Counted from the stretch's first letter, positions 14,979-23,811 are shown. The stretch: DNA of 27,429 nt from an uncultured Acidiphilium sp. (GCA_902495325.1 CABUWK010000029.1:1-27429), one strand, 5' to 3'. Notes: generated by a model from the sequence alone, not told the origin. Program-made: numbers and translations.

Positions 14979-15060
14979 TTCGTCTCCGTTTTGTCCCGCC
15001 GCCGCGAGAAACCACCCGCAGCGCGGAATCGATAAGATTAATTCTATTTATACATAATAG

Positions 15061-15089
15061 AGTATACACAAAAAAACGGAAAAAGTAAA
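15061..15089 (-). promoter_or_regulatory. Promoter of proS
   Basis: On the minus strand TTTACT (15089-15084) and TATACT (15066-15061) are spaced by 17 bp, and the surrounding DNA is AT-rich. The resulting leader of about 80 nt contains a GC-rich hairpin (CCGCG...CGCGG) and a GGGTGG segment. It is too short for a T-box riboswitch. Confidence 0.6.
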
Positions 15090-15222
15090 GCAAAATCATA
15101 AAACCGAAAAACAATTCGCCCCGTTTTTCCTAAAATTTTGCATTTCCGTATAAAGGAAACCAGGCATCCTGGCTCTCTTTCCCTTTATTTTTGACAAAAA
15201 GCGAAAAACGGGAAGAAATCGT

Positions 15223-15252
15223 TTGCGTTTTCGGGGCGGAATGTTGTAAAAT
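15223..15252 (+). promoter_or_regulatory. Putative promoter of transketolase gene
   Basis: TTGCGT (15223-15228) and TAAAAT (15247-15252) are 18 bp apart, about 120 bp before the tkt start. The segment from about 15202 to 15230 resembles that upstream of the XRE-type gene at 17420-17450. A TTGACA at 15191-15196 has no matching -10 at normal distance. Confidence 0.45.
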
Positions 15253-15264
15253 AGAAGCGTGCGA

Positions 15265-15329
15265 TCTCCGCCCGGACAAGGCGGAGACCGGATCGGTCGG
15301 AAATTCTCGTCCGCTCGTCCGGGCGGACG
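15265..15329 (+). promoter_or_regulatory. Structured leader of tkt with alternative hairpins
   Basis: Three GC-rich pairings compete in the tkt 5' untranslated region. TCTCCGCC (15265-15272) pairs with GGCGGAGA (15280-15287). CGTCCGC (15308-15314) pairs with GCGGACG (15323-15329). CCGCCCGGAC (15268-15277) pairs perfectly with GTCCGGGCGG (15317-15326) at longer range. The last excludes the first two. No poly-T follows, so any switch would not act as a simple terminator. No known riboswitch class is recognised, and the remaining 14979-15374 interval shows no gene. Confidence 0.45.
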
Positions 15330-15374
15330 GTTCCGGAAAGACGATCAAAGCGTTTTGATACAAGGAGTTTTTGA

Positions 15375-17348
15375 ATGAACGAAAGTCAACTTGCGGTAAA
15401 TACGATCCGTGTTTTATCGGCGGAAGCGATTGAAAAGGCAAAATCCGGGCATCCGGGCTTACCCCTCGGCAGCGCGCCCATCGCTTACACCCTCTTTGCC
15501 AACCACCTGCACTTTAACCCGAAGAATCCGTCTTTCGATAACAGAGACCGTTTTATTCTTTCCGCAGGGCACGGTTCCATGCTCGACTATGCACTTCTGC
15601 ATATTTTCGGCTATGCCGTTTCCATGGAAGATATCAAGAACTTCCGTCAGCTCGGCTCGAAAACGCCGGGACACCCGGAATACGGGCACACCCCGGGCAT
15701 CGAAACGACCACCGGACCTCTCGGTCAGGGTGTCGCGAATGCCGTCGGCATGGCGATCGCGGAAACGAGACTTGCCGCGGAGTTCAACCGCGAAGGATAC
15801 CCGATCGTCGACCACTACACCTATGCTCTCACCGGCGACGGGTGCATGATGGAAGGCATCGAGTACGAAGCGGCATCCCTTGCGGGCACGCTGAAACTCG
15901 GGAAACTCATTGTATTTTACGATAAAAACAACATCACGATCGAAGGCGATACCGACTCCGCCTTCACGGAAGACGTAGGAAAACGCCACGAAGCGCAGGG
16001 CTGGCAGGTTCTTTACGTTGCGGACGGCAACGACATGAAAGCGATCAACCGCGCCGTACTCAAGGCAAAACGGGAAACGGAAAAACCGAGCCTTATCATC
16101 TGCAGAACGCAGATCGGTTTCGGTTCGCCCAAAGCGGGCAGCGCGTCCGTTCACGGTTCTCCCCTCGGCGAAGAAGGCGTGAAGGGCTTGCGCGAAAATC
16201 TCGGTTACGATTATCCCCCCTTCACTCTTCCCGAAGAAGTTGCGAAGATCGCACCCCGCTATAAGAGAAAAGGCACAAGATTGCAGAAAGCGTGGAAAGA
16301 TCTTTTCGCGGCGTACGAAAAGGAATATCCCGAACTCGCGGCGAAATACCGCGACTACATGAGCGGCAAACTTCCCGATCTGCTTTCCGAAAAAGATCTT
16401 TTCTCCTTCGACAAGCCGGACGCCACGAGAAATACGAGCTACGCCGTTTTAAACAAGCTTGCCGATCTCGTTCCCAACCTCGTGGGCGGAAGCGCGGACC
16501 TCGCGCCTTCCAACAAGTCGCTCATGAAAAACAAAGCGTATTATTCCGCGGGAGACAGAACGGGGTCCAACTTCCACTTCGGCATCCGCGAACACGCCAT
16601 GGCGGCGATCTGCAACGGCATGAGCCTTCACGGCGGGCTGAGAGTTTACTGCGCGACTTTCTTCGTTTTCTCCGATTACATGAAAAACGCCATGAGGCTC
16701 TCCGCCCTCATGAAACAGAACGTGACTTATATCCTGACGCACGACTCCATCGGCGTCGGCGAAGACGGACCGACCCATCAGCCGGTCGAACAGCTGATCG
16801 GGCTCCGCTCGATCCCCGGAATGAAAGTATTCCGTCCCGCAGACGGAAAAGAAACGGCTTACGCATGGATCTCCGCTTTGACGGGGGAAGGTCCGACCTG
16901 TCTTGTGCTGACCCGCCAGAATCTTCCGCAATACGAAAATTCCGACGAGAGAGCTTTAAAAGGCGCGTATATCCTCAGCGATTCGGAAAAGAAAAAACCG
17001 GACGCCATCCTTCTCGCGAGCGGTTCGGAAGTGGAACTGTGTATGAACGCGCAGAAGCTGTTGAAAGAAAAAGGGATCGACGCCCGCGTCGTATCCGTTC
17101 CCTGCACCGAACTTTTCGACAAGCAGACGAAAGCTTACCGCGAATCGGTCCTTCCCTCTTCGGTAAGAGCGCGCGTCGCCGTGGAAATGGCTTCGCCCGA
17201 CAGCTGGTACCGCTACGTCGGACTGGACGGAAAAGTGATCGGTATGGAATCGTTCGGCGCGTCCGCCCCCTTTAAAGACCTGCTCGTAAAATTCGGTTTC
17301 ACCTCCGAACACGTTGCGGAAGAAACGGAAAAACTTCTGCAAAAATAA
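15375..17348 (+). CDS. tkt: Transketolase
   Basis: Transketolase moves two-carbon ketol units between sugar phosphates in the non-oxidative pentose phosphate pathway, using thiamine diphosphate and a divalent metal. The 657-aa protein is full length for the family. Key motifs are SGHPG (24-28), GPLGQG (114-119) and the cofactor/metal motif GDGCMMEG (154-161) with NNITIEG downstream. The middle pyrimidine domain has FHFGIREHAM and THDSIGVGEDGPTHQP, and a C-terminal domain follows. An AAGGAG site lies before the ATG. It is transcribed away from proS, has a structured leader, and is followed by a hairpin with a short T-rich tail. Confidence 0.97.
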   Translation: MNESQLAVNTIRVLSAEAIEKAKSGHPGLPLGSAPIAYTLFANHLHFNPKNPSFDNRDRFILSAGHGSMLDYALLHIFGYAVSMEDIKNFRQLGSKTPGHPEYGHTPGIETTTGPLGQGVANAVGMAIAETRLAAEFNREGYPIVDHYTYALTGDGCMMEGIEYEAASLAGTLKLGKLIVFYDKNNITIEGDTDSAFTEDVGKRHEAQGWQVLYVADGNDMKAINRAVLKAKRETEKPSLIICRTQIGFGSPKAGSASVHGSPLGEEGVKGLRENLGYDYPPFTLPEEVAKIAPRYKRKGTRLQKAWKDLFAAYEKEYPELAAKYRDYMSGKLPDLLSEKDLFSFDKPDATRNTSYAVLNKLADLVPNLVGGSADLAPSNKSLMKNKAYYSAGDRTGSNFHFGIREHAMAAICNGMSLHGGLRVYCATFFVFSDYMKNAMRLSALMKQNVTYILTHDSIGVGEDGPTHQPVEQLIGLRSIPGMKVFRPADGKETAYAWISALTGEGPTCLVLTRQNLPQYENSDERALKGAYILSDSEKKKPDAILLASGSEVELCMNAQKLLKEKGIDARVVSVPCTELFDKQTKAYRESVLPSSVRARVAVEMASPDSWYRYVGLDGKVIGMESFGASAPFKDLLVKFGFTSEHVAEETEKLLQK

Positions 17349-17380
17349 ACGGGGTTCCGGACTTTGCGGACAACAAAACC

Positions 17381-17407
17381 GGGTTTTCCCCATAAAACCC
17401 CTCTTTT
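17381..17407 (+). terminator. Possible terminator after tkt
   Basis: GGGTTTT (17381-17387) pairs perfectly with AAAACCC (17394-17400) around a 6-nt loop, followed by CTCTTTT. The T tract is interrupted, so it may be weak. It lies 33 bp after the tkt stop and before the promoter of the next gene. Confidence 0.45.
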
Positions 17408-17442
17408 GCCGCGACGAAACGAAAAAGAACGGACGAAATCGC

Positions 17443-17471
17443 TTGCGTTTTTCCGCAACGTTCTTTACAAT
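17443..17471 (+). promoter_or_regulatory. Promoter giving an apparently leaderless transcript
   Basis: TTGCGT (17443-17448) and TACAAT (17466-17471) are spaced by exactly 17 bp. The -10 ends only 6 bases before the ATG at 17478. A normal start site, about 7 bases after the -10, would fall on or next to the A of the start codon. There is no ribosome binding site between them. Confidence 0.55.
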
Positions 17472-17477
17472 GAATCT

Positions 17478-18086
17478 ATGGACATCGCAAACATAAAACA
17501 AAACATTGCCGCCAATCTGACGGAACTGAGAAAGCGGTTCGGGTACACGCAGTCCTTCGTAGGGCAAAGCATCAATTTCAGCGACAAAGCCGTTTCCAAA
17601 TGGGAAAACGGCGATTCCGTACCCGATCTCGCCACGCTTGCCGCTTTGGCGAAATTATACGGCGTTACCATCGATTTTCTGATCGCCGAACACGACGATA
17701 AGATGATCGACGAGGTCACACAGATCGAAAAGAGCAAACGAAACAGCCCGACGCAGATCATCATTCTTCTAATGTCCCTCACCGTAGTATGGCTGATCGC
17801 CACCATCGTTTTCAGTTACACGCTCGTGTTCCGCCCGAAAGCGTTGTGGCAGATCTTCCTGTGGGCGATCCCCGCCTGCTGCGGGCTCGTGCTCTATTTC
17901 AACCGCCACTGGTACCGTAAAAGCAAAGTAAGGCTCGTCTCTCTGACGATCTTAAGCTGGTCGCTTTTAACGTGTATCTTTCTGCAATTCCTGAATTACC
18001 GCTTATGGCCGTTGTTCATTCTCGGCATTCCGATCCAGGTCATTATCTGTCTCGGAAACAGCTATATGAACCATATGGACCGCTAA
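17478..18086 (+). CDS. XRE-family HTH membrane regulator
   Basis: This 202-aa protein fuses an N-terminal Cro/CI-type helix-turn-helix (about residues 8-62: YTQSFVGQSINFSDKAVSKW, then NGDSVPDLATLAALAKLYGV) to a C-terminal half with about four membrane segments (near 93-115, 121-139, 149-170 and 173-195). Such membrane-tethered XRE proteins occur widely in Firmicutes, but the function of this one is unknown. I chose the ATG at 17478 because the HTH begins right after it. The upstream extension of the frame (to 17364) is Arg/Lys-rich, crosses the hairpin and promoter, and has no ribosome binding site. No Shine-Dalgarno precedes the chosen start either. The rplI gene follows after 24 bp. Confidence 0.82.
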   Translation: MDIANIKQNIAANLTELRKRFGYTQSFVGQSINFSDKAVSKWENGDSVPDLATLAALAKLYGVTIDFLIAEHDDKMIDEVTQIEKSKRNSPTQIIILLMSLTVVWLIATIVFSYTLVFRPKALWQIFLWAIPACCGLVLYFNRHWYRKSKVRLVSLTILSWSLLTCIFLQFLNYRLWPLFILGIPIQVIICLGNSYMNHMDR

Positions 18087-18110
18087 AAAACAGAAAGGAG
18101 ATTTTTTGAA

Positions 18111-18557
18111 ATGAAAGTAATACTTCTGACCGACGTAAAAGGAACGGGAAAAAAAGACGATATCGTCGAAGTGAGCGACGGTTTCGCGAGAAACTGTCTC
18201 TTCAAAAAGAAACAGGCGATCGAAGCGACTTCCACCCAGGTAAACTCCGTACAGAACAAAAAGAAGGCGGAGGAATATCATAAGGCGGAAGAAATCAAAA
18301 AATGGAAAGAAGTTGCCGCCTCGCTGAACAAACGCGAAGTCGTCTGCTACGTGAAAGTGGGCGCGAACGGCAAGATCTTCGGAAGCGTAACCTCAAAAGA
18401 GATCGCAGACAAGTTGCAGGAAGCGGGCTTTGAAGTCGATAAAAAGAAAATCGTTTTAAAAGACGCGATCAAAACTCCCGGGAACTACAACGTAGACGTG
18501 AAGTTCCTTCCGGACGTTCTTGCGAAAATCGTGGTAAAAGTAAAAACGGAAGAATAA
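18111..18557 (+). CDS. rplI: 50S ribosomal protein L9
   Basis: The 148-aa protein has the L9 layout: a compact N-terminal rRNA-binding domain starting MKVILLTDVKGTGKKDDIV with SDGFARNCLF, a long connecting helix (about 41-75, rich in Lys and Glu), and a C-terminal domain with GKIFGSVTSKEIADKL. Length is usual for L9. A strong AGAAAGGAG site precedes it. Common neighbours such as dnaB, dhh-family phosphodiesterase or rpsR genes are absent. It is followed by a strong bidirectional terminator. Confidence 0.97.
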   Translation: MKVILLTDVKGTGKKDDIVEVSDGFARNCLFKKKQAIEATSTQVNSVQNKKKAEEYHKAEEIKKWKEVAASLNKREVVCYVKVGANGKIFGSVTSKEIADKLQEAGFEVDKKKIVLKDAIKTPGNYNVDVKFLPDVLAKIVVKVKTEE

Positions 18558-18662
18558 TTTTCTCCCGTTCGTCGCTCTGCGGTTTCCGTGTCTCTGTTTT
18601 TATCGGAGAAAAACCGCCCTATAAGCCGTTTATCCGGCATTTTCATTCATTAAAAAAAGAAA

Positions 18663-18704
18663 GCAGCCCTTTCCGTTCTTACCGGAAGGGGCTGCTGTTT
18701 TTTA
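18663..18704. terminator. Bidirectional intrinsic terminator
   Basis: A 14-bp stem (18663-18676 with 18684-18697, one G-U wobble) has six T residues on the + side (18699-18704). On the - side a run of A residues at about 18653-18659 gives T residues on the complementary strand. It lies between convergent rplI and the unknown gene ending at 18708 and should serve both. Confidence 0.88.
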
Positions 18705-18707
18705 TAG

Positions 18708-19265
18708 TTAATTCAAACGGATACCGTTTGCGTTCAGAAACACGTAAATGTTTTTAAGCGCGGCGGAAACGTCTTCGTTGTTTTTTCTGTCCTGCGTTTC
18801 GTCCAGATACTTCAGGCAGAATGCGACGCGCGCGGTGTTATCGAGCAAAGCTTTCGTCACGCCGGAATCCCTGCCGCTGTCCACCGCGGCGGAAAGTTTG
18901 ATGCAGATCGGGATCTCTTCCAGTCTCTCGTCTGCTTTTTCGCCGAGTTTATCGCGCATTTCTTTGCCGCATCCCGCAAAAAGAGTGAAATCCATACCGT
19001 CGACCAGTTTGCCGTAATCGGCAACGTTCTCGATCAGCGCCATCTCTTTTTCACCGAAATCGTCTTTTCTGACGCAGATTTTAACCAGGATCGCCTGAAG
19101 ATAGGCGTCGTAATCGGCGAACAGCTGACTTCTCGTATAAGAAAACCCTTCTCTCCTGGAAAAAACGTTTTCCTCGAGATCGCCGATGATCCTTATGGCG
19201 TTGCGATAACAGGCTTTCGCCTTTTCGAGAATCACATCCTCTCTCGATTTTTCCTCTGAATTCAT
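18708..19265 (-). CDS. Hypothetical protein, third gene of parE-parC operon
   Basis: I do not recognise this 185-aa protein. It is soluble, predicted mostly helical and acidic, without signal peptide or membrane segment. It has two Cys residues of note (AGCGKEM and IPICIKL). It starts 43 bp after the parC stop with a GAGGAT site, and ends at the bidirectional terminator. It is therefore probably cotranscribed with the topoisomerase genes, though nothing in the sequence shows a role in DNA topology. Confidence 0.75.
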   Translation of the reverse strand: MNSEEKSREDVILEKAKACYRNAIRIIGDLEENVFSRREGFSYTRSQLFADYDAYLQAILVKICVRKDDFGEKEMALIENVADYGKLVDGMDFTLFAGCGKEMRDKLGEKADERLEEIPICIKLSAAVDSGRDSGVTKALLDNTARVAFCLKYLDETQDRKNNEDVSAALKNIYVFLNANGIRLN

Positions 19266-19308
19266 ATCGACATTATCCTCTCCGATGCTATCGTTTTCGC
19301 AAAGTTCA

Positions 19309-21756
19309 TCAGGTTGCGCTTCCCTCTTTGGCGCGAAAGGAATATGCCTCTTTCAGGCGACCGCCTCCCGTTTCCGGCAGAGGTTTGCCTTTCGTCGTTC
19401 TCGATTCGAGGGAGAAATCGTCACTGTTTACATGCGCGAGCGATCCGTCTTCCTTCACGATCAGAATATCGGTCTTCTGCCCGTCTTCCACGGGTTCGGC
19501 GCAAATCATCTTGTCCTCTTCGTCGAGATCGCAGATTTTAACGCCCTTTCTCGCCCGGTCAAGTTTTCCGATCGTTCCGAGCATCACCTGTTTGAAGGTT
19601 CCGGCACTCGTAACGATCGCAACGTTATAGTCTTTGTCTTCTCCCAGTTGCGTTACGGAAAGGATCTTGTCGCCTTCGGCAAGGTTCATCCCCTTCACGC
19701 CGCCGGCAACTCTGCCCTGTTCGGGAATATCCGCCGAGCAATAGAGGCACATGCCCTTTTCCGAAGCAAAGAAAATATCGTGCTTCTCTTTTTCCTGCAG
19801 AACGGAAACGACCTCGTCTCCTTCCTTCAGCTTGATCGCCTGATAGTGGTTCTTTAAAACGGTGTACTCCTGCCAGTCGGTACGTTTCACCATACCGTCT
19901 TTCGTGAAGAACAACAGTTTTCCCTGAGGAACGGCAAGATCTTTCACCGCAAAGAAAGCAACCGGCTGTTCGCCGAGCAAAGCGTCCTTGCAGACCTGCC
20001 CGAACTTCACGCCGCCGCTCATCGCGCCGCTTGCTTCGGGAATAAATTCCGCGTCTATCTTATAGCAATCGCCTTTGTTGGTGAAGGCATAAATATAATC
20101 GTCCGATTCCGCTTCCGTTTTAAACAGGAAGAGTTCCGCTTTATTCGGCGTGGCGTTGCCCGCATATCGTTTGTAAGTGGCAAGTTTCACGCGGCGGATC
20201 ACGCCGTTCGCATTCATACCGACGACGTATTTTTCGATTTTGCGGTCTTCTTTGCTCTTTACGACGGAAATATCTTCCGGAGCATTCACGATGACCGTTC
20301 TTCTGTCGTCGCGATACTTCTTTTTGATCACGGTGATTTCTTTTTTCACCACTTCTTTCTGAAGTTTTTTGCTGTCGATAATCGCCTGCAATTCCGCCAT
20401 CAGCTTTTTCATCGCCGCAAGTTCGTCTTTCAGATTATTCACTTCGAGCTTCGTGATCCTTGCAAGACGAAGGTCGAGGATCGCCTGTGCCTGACGATCG
20501 GAAAGATCGAACGCCTGACGAAGATTTACCTTCGCGGTGGGCGTATCGGGAGACGTTTTGATAATATTGATGACCTTATCGATATCCGTTACGGCAATGA
20601 TAAGTCCTTCGAGAATGTGCGCCCTTTCTTTCGCTTTATTGAAATCGAATTTCGTGCGGCGAAGGATAACGTTGATCTGATAATCGACGTAATAACGAAT
20701 GATCTCGAGCAGCCCCATCAGCTTCGGTTTGCCGTCCGCGATGGCGACCATATTGATACCGAACGAAACCTGCAACTGGGTGTATTTCAATAAAAACTCG
20801 AGAATCGGTTTCGGATCGACGTCCTTTTTCAATTTGATGACGGCGCGCATGCCGGAACGGTCGGATTCGTCGCAGATATCGGCGATTCCGCCTAAAATTT
20901 CCTTGTTCGTCTCCTGCAATTCGGCAATTTTCTTCAGAAGCATCGCCTTGTTCACCTGATAAGGAATTTCGGTGATCACGATATTCTTCTTTCCGTTGTC
21001 GGCATCCTCGATATTGATCTTCGCGCGGATGCGTACCTTTCCTTTTCCCGTCTCGTACGCGGTACGAAGCTCTTCCCCGGCGATGAGATACCCGCCCGTC
21101 GGAAAATCGGGGCCCTTCACGATCTTCATCATGTCGTCCAGGGTGATTTTCGGGTTATCGAGATAGGCGATCACGCCGTCGATCACCTCGGCAAGGTTAT
21201 GGGTGGGAATGTTCGTGGCAAGACCGACGGCTATGCCGGACGCGCCGTTCACGAGAAGATTCGGGAATCTTCCGGGAAGAGTTTCAGGCTCTTTCAGCGA
21301 ATCGTCGAAGTTAAGCGCCCAGTTTACCGTATCCTTATCGATATCGGAAACGAGCTCGAGGGCAAGAGGCTGTAATTTCACCTCGGTATATCTCATTGCG
21401 GCGGCACTGTCGCCGTCGATCGAACCGAAGTTGCCGTGTCCGTCCACCAGGGTGTTCCGCATGTTATAGGGCTGTGCGAGACGCACCATTGCGTCGTAAA
21501 CGGAAGTATCGCCGTGAGGATGGTATTTTGCAAGACAGTCGCCGACCACTCTCGCGCTCTTTTTATATCCCTTGTCGGGGGTCATGCCCTGATCGTACAT
21601 GGAATACAGAATTCTTCTCTGAACGGGTTTCAGCCCGTCCTCCACGCGCGGAAGCGCGCGGTCCAGAATAACGTATTCCGCATAAGGGATCATGGAATTG
21701 TGCAGAACGTCCTCGAGAGGACTCGTGATGACGGAATCTTTTATTTCTTCAGCCAT
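19309..21756 (-). CDS. parC: Type IIA topoisomerase subunit A, ParC-like
   Basis: This 815-aa subunit cuts and rejoins DNA with the ATPase subunit encoded just upstream. The N-terminus (TSPLEDVLHNSMIPYAEYVI, then RALPRVEDGLKPVQRRILY) is more like Firmicutes ParC than GyrA. The active Tyr is Tyr123 in AAMRYTE. The quinolone-resistance region reads HPHGDTSVYD, with Thr84 at the position usually Ser in GyrA. The C-terminal domain has six-bladed-propeller-type repeats, but I see no clear GyrA box (QRRGGKG type), which favours topoisomerase IV. It could still be the organism's gyrase A; a genome-wide count would settle it. It starts 19 bp after the ParE stop. Confidence 0.85.
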   Translation of the reverse strand: MAEEIKDSVITSPLEDVLHNSMIPYAEYVILDRALPRVEDGLKPVQRRILYSMYDQGMTPDKGYKKSARVVGDCLAKYHPHGDTSVYDAMVRLAQPYNMRNTLVDGHGNFGSIDGDSAAAMRYTEVKLQPLALELVSDIDKDTVNWALNFDDSLKEPETLPGRFPNLLVNGASGIAVGLATNIPTHNLAEVIDGVIAYLDNPKITLDDMMKIVKGPDFPTGGYLIAGEELRTAYETGKGKVRIRAKINIEDADNGKKNIVITEIPYQVNKAMLLKKIAELQETNKEILGGIADICDESDRSGMRAVIKLKKDVDPKPILEFLLKYTQLQVSFGINMVAIADGKPKLMGLLEIIRYYVDYQINVILRRTKFDFNKAKERAHILEGLIIAVTDIDKVINIIKTSPDTPTAKVNLRQAFDLSDRQAQAILDLRLARITKLEVNNLKDELAAMKKLMAELQAIIDSKKLQKEVVKKEITVIKKKYRDDRRTVIVNAPEDISVVKSKEDRKIEKYVVGMNANGVIRRVKLATYKRYAGNATPNKAELFLFKTEAESDDYIYAFTNKGDCYKIDAEFIPEASGAMSGGVKFGQVCKDALLGEQPVAFFAVKDLAVPQGKLLFFTKDGMVKRTDWQEYTVLKNHYQAIKLKEGDEVVSVLQEKEKHDIFFASEKGMCLYCSADIPEQGRVAGGVKGMNLAEGDKILSVTQLGEDKDYNVAIVTSAGTFKQVMLGTIGKLDRARKGVKICDLDEEDKMICAEPVEDGQKTDILIVKEDGSLAHVNSDDFSLESRTTKGKPLPETGGGRLKEAYSFRAKEGSAT

Positions 21757-21775
21757 AATTTCTCTTTCGTCCTCC

Positions 21776-23737
21776 TTATACGTTTACTCTGTCCATAAAC
21801 TTGTCTTCTTTATTGAAGTCGGCATGTTCGGAAATATATTGTTTTCTGCTTTCGATATCGTCGCCCATCAGCGTTGTGATCAGCTTTTCCGCTTCGGCGG
21901 CGTCCTCGATCGTAACCTGCATCAGAACGCGGTGTTTCGGATCCATCGTCGTATCCCAGAGCTGTTCGGGATTCATTTCGCCGAGACCTTTATAACGCTG
22001 CAACTGGTATCCCCTGCCGACCTTATCGATCGCCTTCTGCAACTGAGAATCGTCGTAAGCGTATTCCACGATGTCCTTTTTATATACTTTATAAAGAGGG
22101 GGCATTCCGATATAAACGTGCCCGCCGGAGATCAGTTCCTTCATATAGCGGAAGAAGAAGGTAAGAAGGATCGCACGGATGTGCGCGCCGTCCTGATCGG
22201 CATCGGAAAGGATAATAACTTTATAATAGTTTAAATTTTTGATATTGAAATCGCTGCCGATCCCCGTGCCGAGCGCGGAGATGATCGTGCGGATCTCTTC
22301 GTTTTTCAACACTTCCTCGATCCGCTTTTTCTCTGCGTTAAGCGGTTTTCCGCGAAGGGGCAGGATCGCCTGATGCTGGCGGTCTCTTCCCTGTTTCGCG
22401 CTGCCGCCTGCGGAATCCCCCTCGACGATGAACACTTCGTTGAGTTCCGCTTTTCTGCTCGTGCAGGAAGCGAGTTTACCGATCAGTTTCGTCGCGTCGG
22501 CACCGCTTTTCGCGCGGGCGATCTCCTTGGCGTGTTTCGCCGCGTTTCTCGCCTTCGCCGCGCCCAGCGCCTTTTTCATCATCGCGTCGAAAATCGCTTT
22601 GTTTTTCTTGTTTTTAACGAGCTTGTCAAGCTCTTCCGTCACGGCGGAATCGACGGCGTTTTTCGCCTCGGGGTTACCGAGCTTCGTCTTGGTCTGCCCC
22701 TCAAATTCCACGTTTTTCATCTTGACGGAAACGATCGCCGTCATCCCCTCGCGGAAGTCTTCGCCCTGCATCACGAGGTCTTTTTCTTTAATATAGTTAT
22801 TCGCCTTCGCAAAATCGTTCATCACGCGGGTCACAGCAGACTTGAAGCCGATTTCGTGCGTGCCCCCTTCGGGTGTAGGAATGTTGTTCACGAAGGAGAA
22901 AACGCTCTCGGTATAACTGTCCGTATGCTGAATGGCAAATTCGACCAGGATTCCGTCCTTCTCCGTTTTCGCATACACCGGGGGATCGTAAAGATGCTGT
23001 TTCCCTTCGTTCAGATAAAGCACGTAATCCACAAGCCCGCCTTCGTAACGGAAGGTTTTGTTATAGAATTTTTCGTCGTCTCTCAGATCCACCAGGTGAA
23101 TGGCAAGCCCTTTGTTGAGGAAAGCGAGCTCGCGAAGTCTTTTGGAAATGGTCTCCAGGCTGAATTCCACCGTTTCGAACACCCTCGCGTCCGGCTTGAA
23201 ACGGACGAGCGTTCCGTGTTTATCCGTTTTGATCCCCGTATTTTCGAGAGGCGCGACGGGTTCGCCCGATATGATCTTCTTTTTCTGCGCGTTGTAATAG
23301 CTGTGGAATTCCATTTTATAAACGGTTTTTTTGTACACTTCCACCTTAAGCCATTCCGATAAGGCGTTCGTGACGGACGCGCCTACGCCGTGCAACCCGC
23401 CCGAGAAACTGTAGTTCTCGTTGTTGAATTTACCGCCCGCATGAAGCTGGGTAAACACGACCTGAACGCCCGAAACGCCCGCCTGCTTATGAATATCGGT
23501 CGGAATACCGCGCCCGTTGTCTTCTACGGAAACGCTCCCGTCCTTGTATAAAATCACGTCGATCTTATCGGCATAACCGTTTGCCGCTTCGTCGATCGCA
23601 TTGTCCACGATCTCCCAAAGGATATGATGAAGCCCCTTCGGTCCCGTCGAACCGATGTACATACCGGGGCGCACCCTGACCGCTTCGAGACCTTCGAGAA
23701 TTTTGATGTCCTGCGAATTGTAATCGTTATGAGACAT
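21776..23737 (-). CDS. parE: Type IIA topoisomerase subunit B, ParE/GyrB-like
   Basis: This 653-aa ATPase subunit has the GHKL ATPase domain (EIVDNAIDEAANG, VEDNGRGIP, SGGLHGVGASVTNALS), a transducer domain, and a Toprim domain with EGDSAGGSAKQGRDR and DADQDGAHIR. The conserved C-terminal YKGLGEMNPEQLWDTTMDP is present. Length fits the family (about 640-660). The LPLRGKPLN and QRYKGLGEMN motifs are common to GyrB and ParE. Pairing with a ParC-like gene suggests topoisomerase IV, but gyrase is possible. GGGAGG precedes the ATG. A promoter and a leader hairpin lie just upstream. Confidence 0.87.
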   Translation of the reverse strand: MSHNDYNSQDIKILEGLEAVRVRPGMYIGSTGPKGLHHILWEIVDNAIDEAANGYADKIDVILYKDGSVSVEDNGRGIPTDIHKQAGVSGVQVVFTQLHAGGKFNNENYSFSGGLHGVGASVTNALSEWLKVEVYKKTVYKMEFHSYYNAQKKKIISGEPVAPLENTGIKTDKHGTLVRFKPDARVFETVEFSLETISKRLRELAFLNKGLAIHLVDLRDDEKFYNKTFRYEGGLVDYVLYLNEGKQHLYDPPVYAKTEKDGILVEFAIQHTDSYTESVFSFVNNIPTPEGGTHEIGFKSAVTRVMNDFAKANNYIKEKDLVMQGEDFREGMTAIVSVKMKNVEFEGQTKTKLGNPEAKNAVDSAVTEELDKLVKNKKNKAIFDAMMKKALGAAKARNAAKHAKEIARAKSGADATKLIGKLASCTSRKAELNEVFIVEGDSAGGSAKQGRDRQHQAILPLRGKPLNAEKKRIEEVLKNEEIRTIISALGTGIGSDFNIKNLNYYKVIILSDADQDGAHIRAILLTFFFRYMKELISGGHVYIGMPPLYKVYKKDIVEYAYDDSQLQKAIDKVGRGYQLQRYKGLGEMNPEQLWDTTMDPKHRVLMQVTIEDAAEAEKLITTLMGDDIESRKQYISEHADFNKEDKFMDRVNV

Positions 23738-23763
23738 TCCCTTCCTCCCATTGTGTTCTGCAA

Positions 23764-23795
23764 GCCTTCGCCGTGAGCCATAAAAAGGCGAAAGC
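23764..23795 (-). promoter_or_regulatory. Leader hairpin upstream of parE
   Basis: On the minus strand GCTTTCGCC pairs with GGCGAAGGC over 9 bp with one wobble, with a 14-nt T-rich loop. It lies in the 5' untranslated region between the promoter and the parE ribosome binding site. The role is unknown; it might affect mRNA stability. Confidence 0.4.
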
Positions 23796-23811
23796 CAAGC
23801 CTATATCTTAT

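Noticed and set aside
14979..15060. T-box riboswitch upstream of proS
   Set aside because: A GGGTGG segment followed by a GC-rich hairpin resembles part of a T-box, but the leader from the likely promoter is only about 80 nt. It lacks a specifier stem and has no terminator/antiterminator pair.
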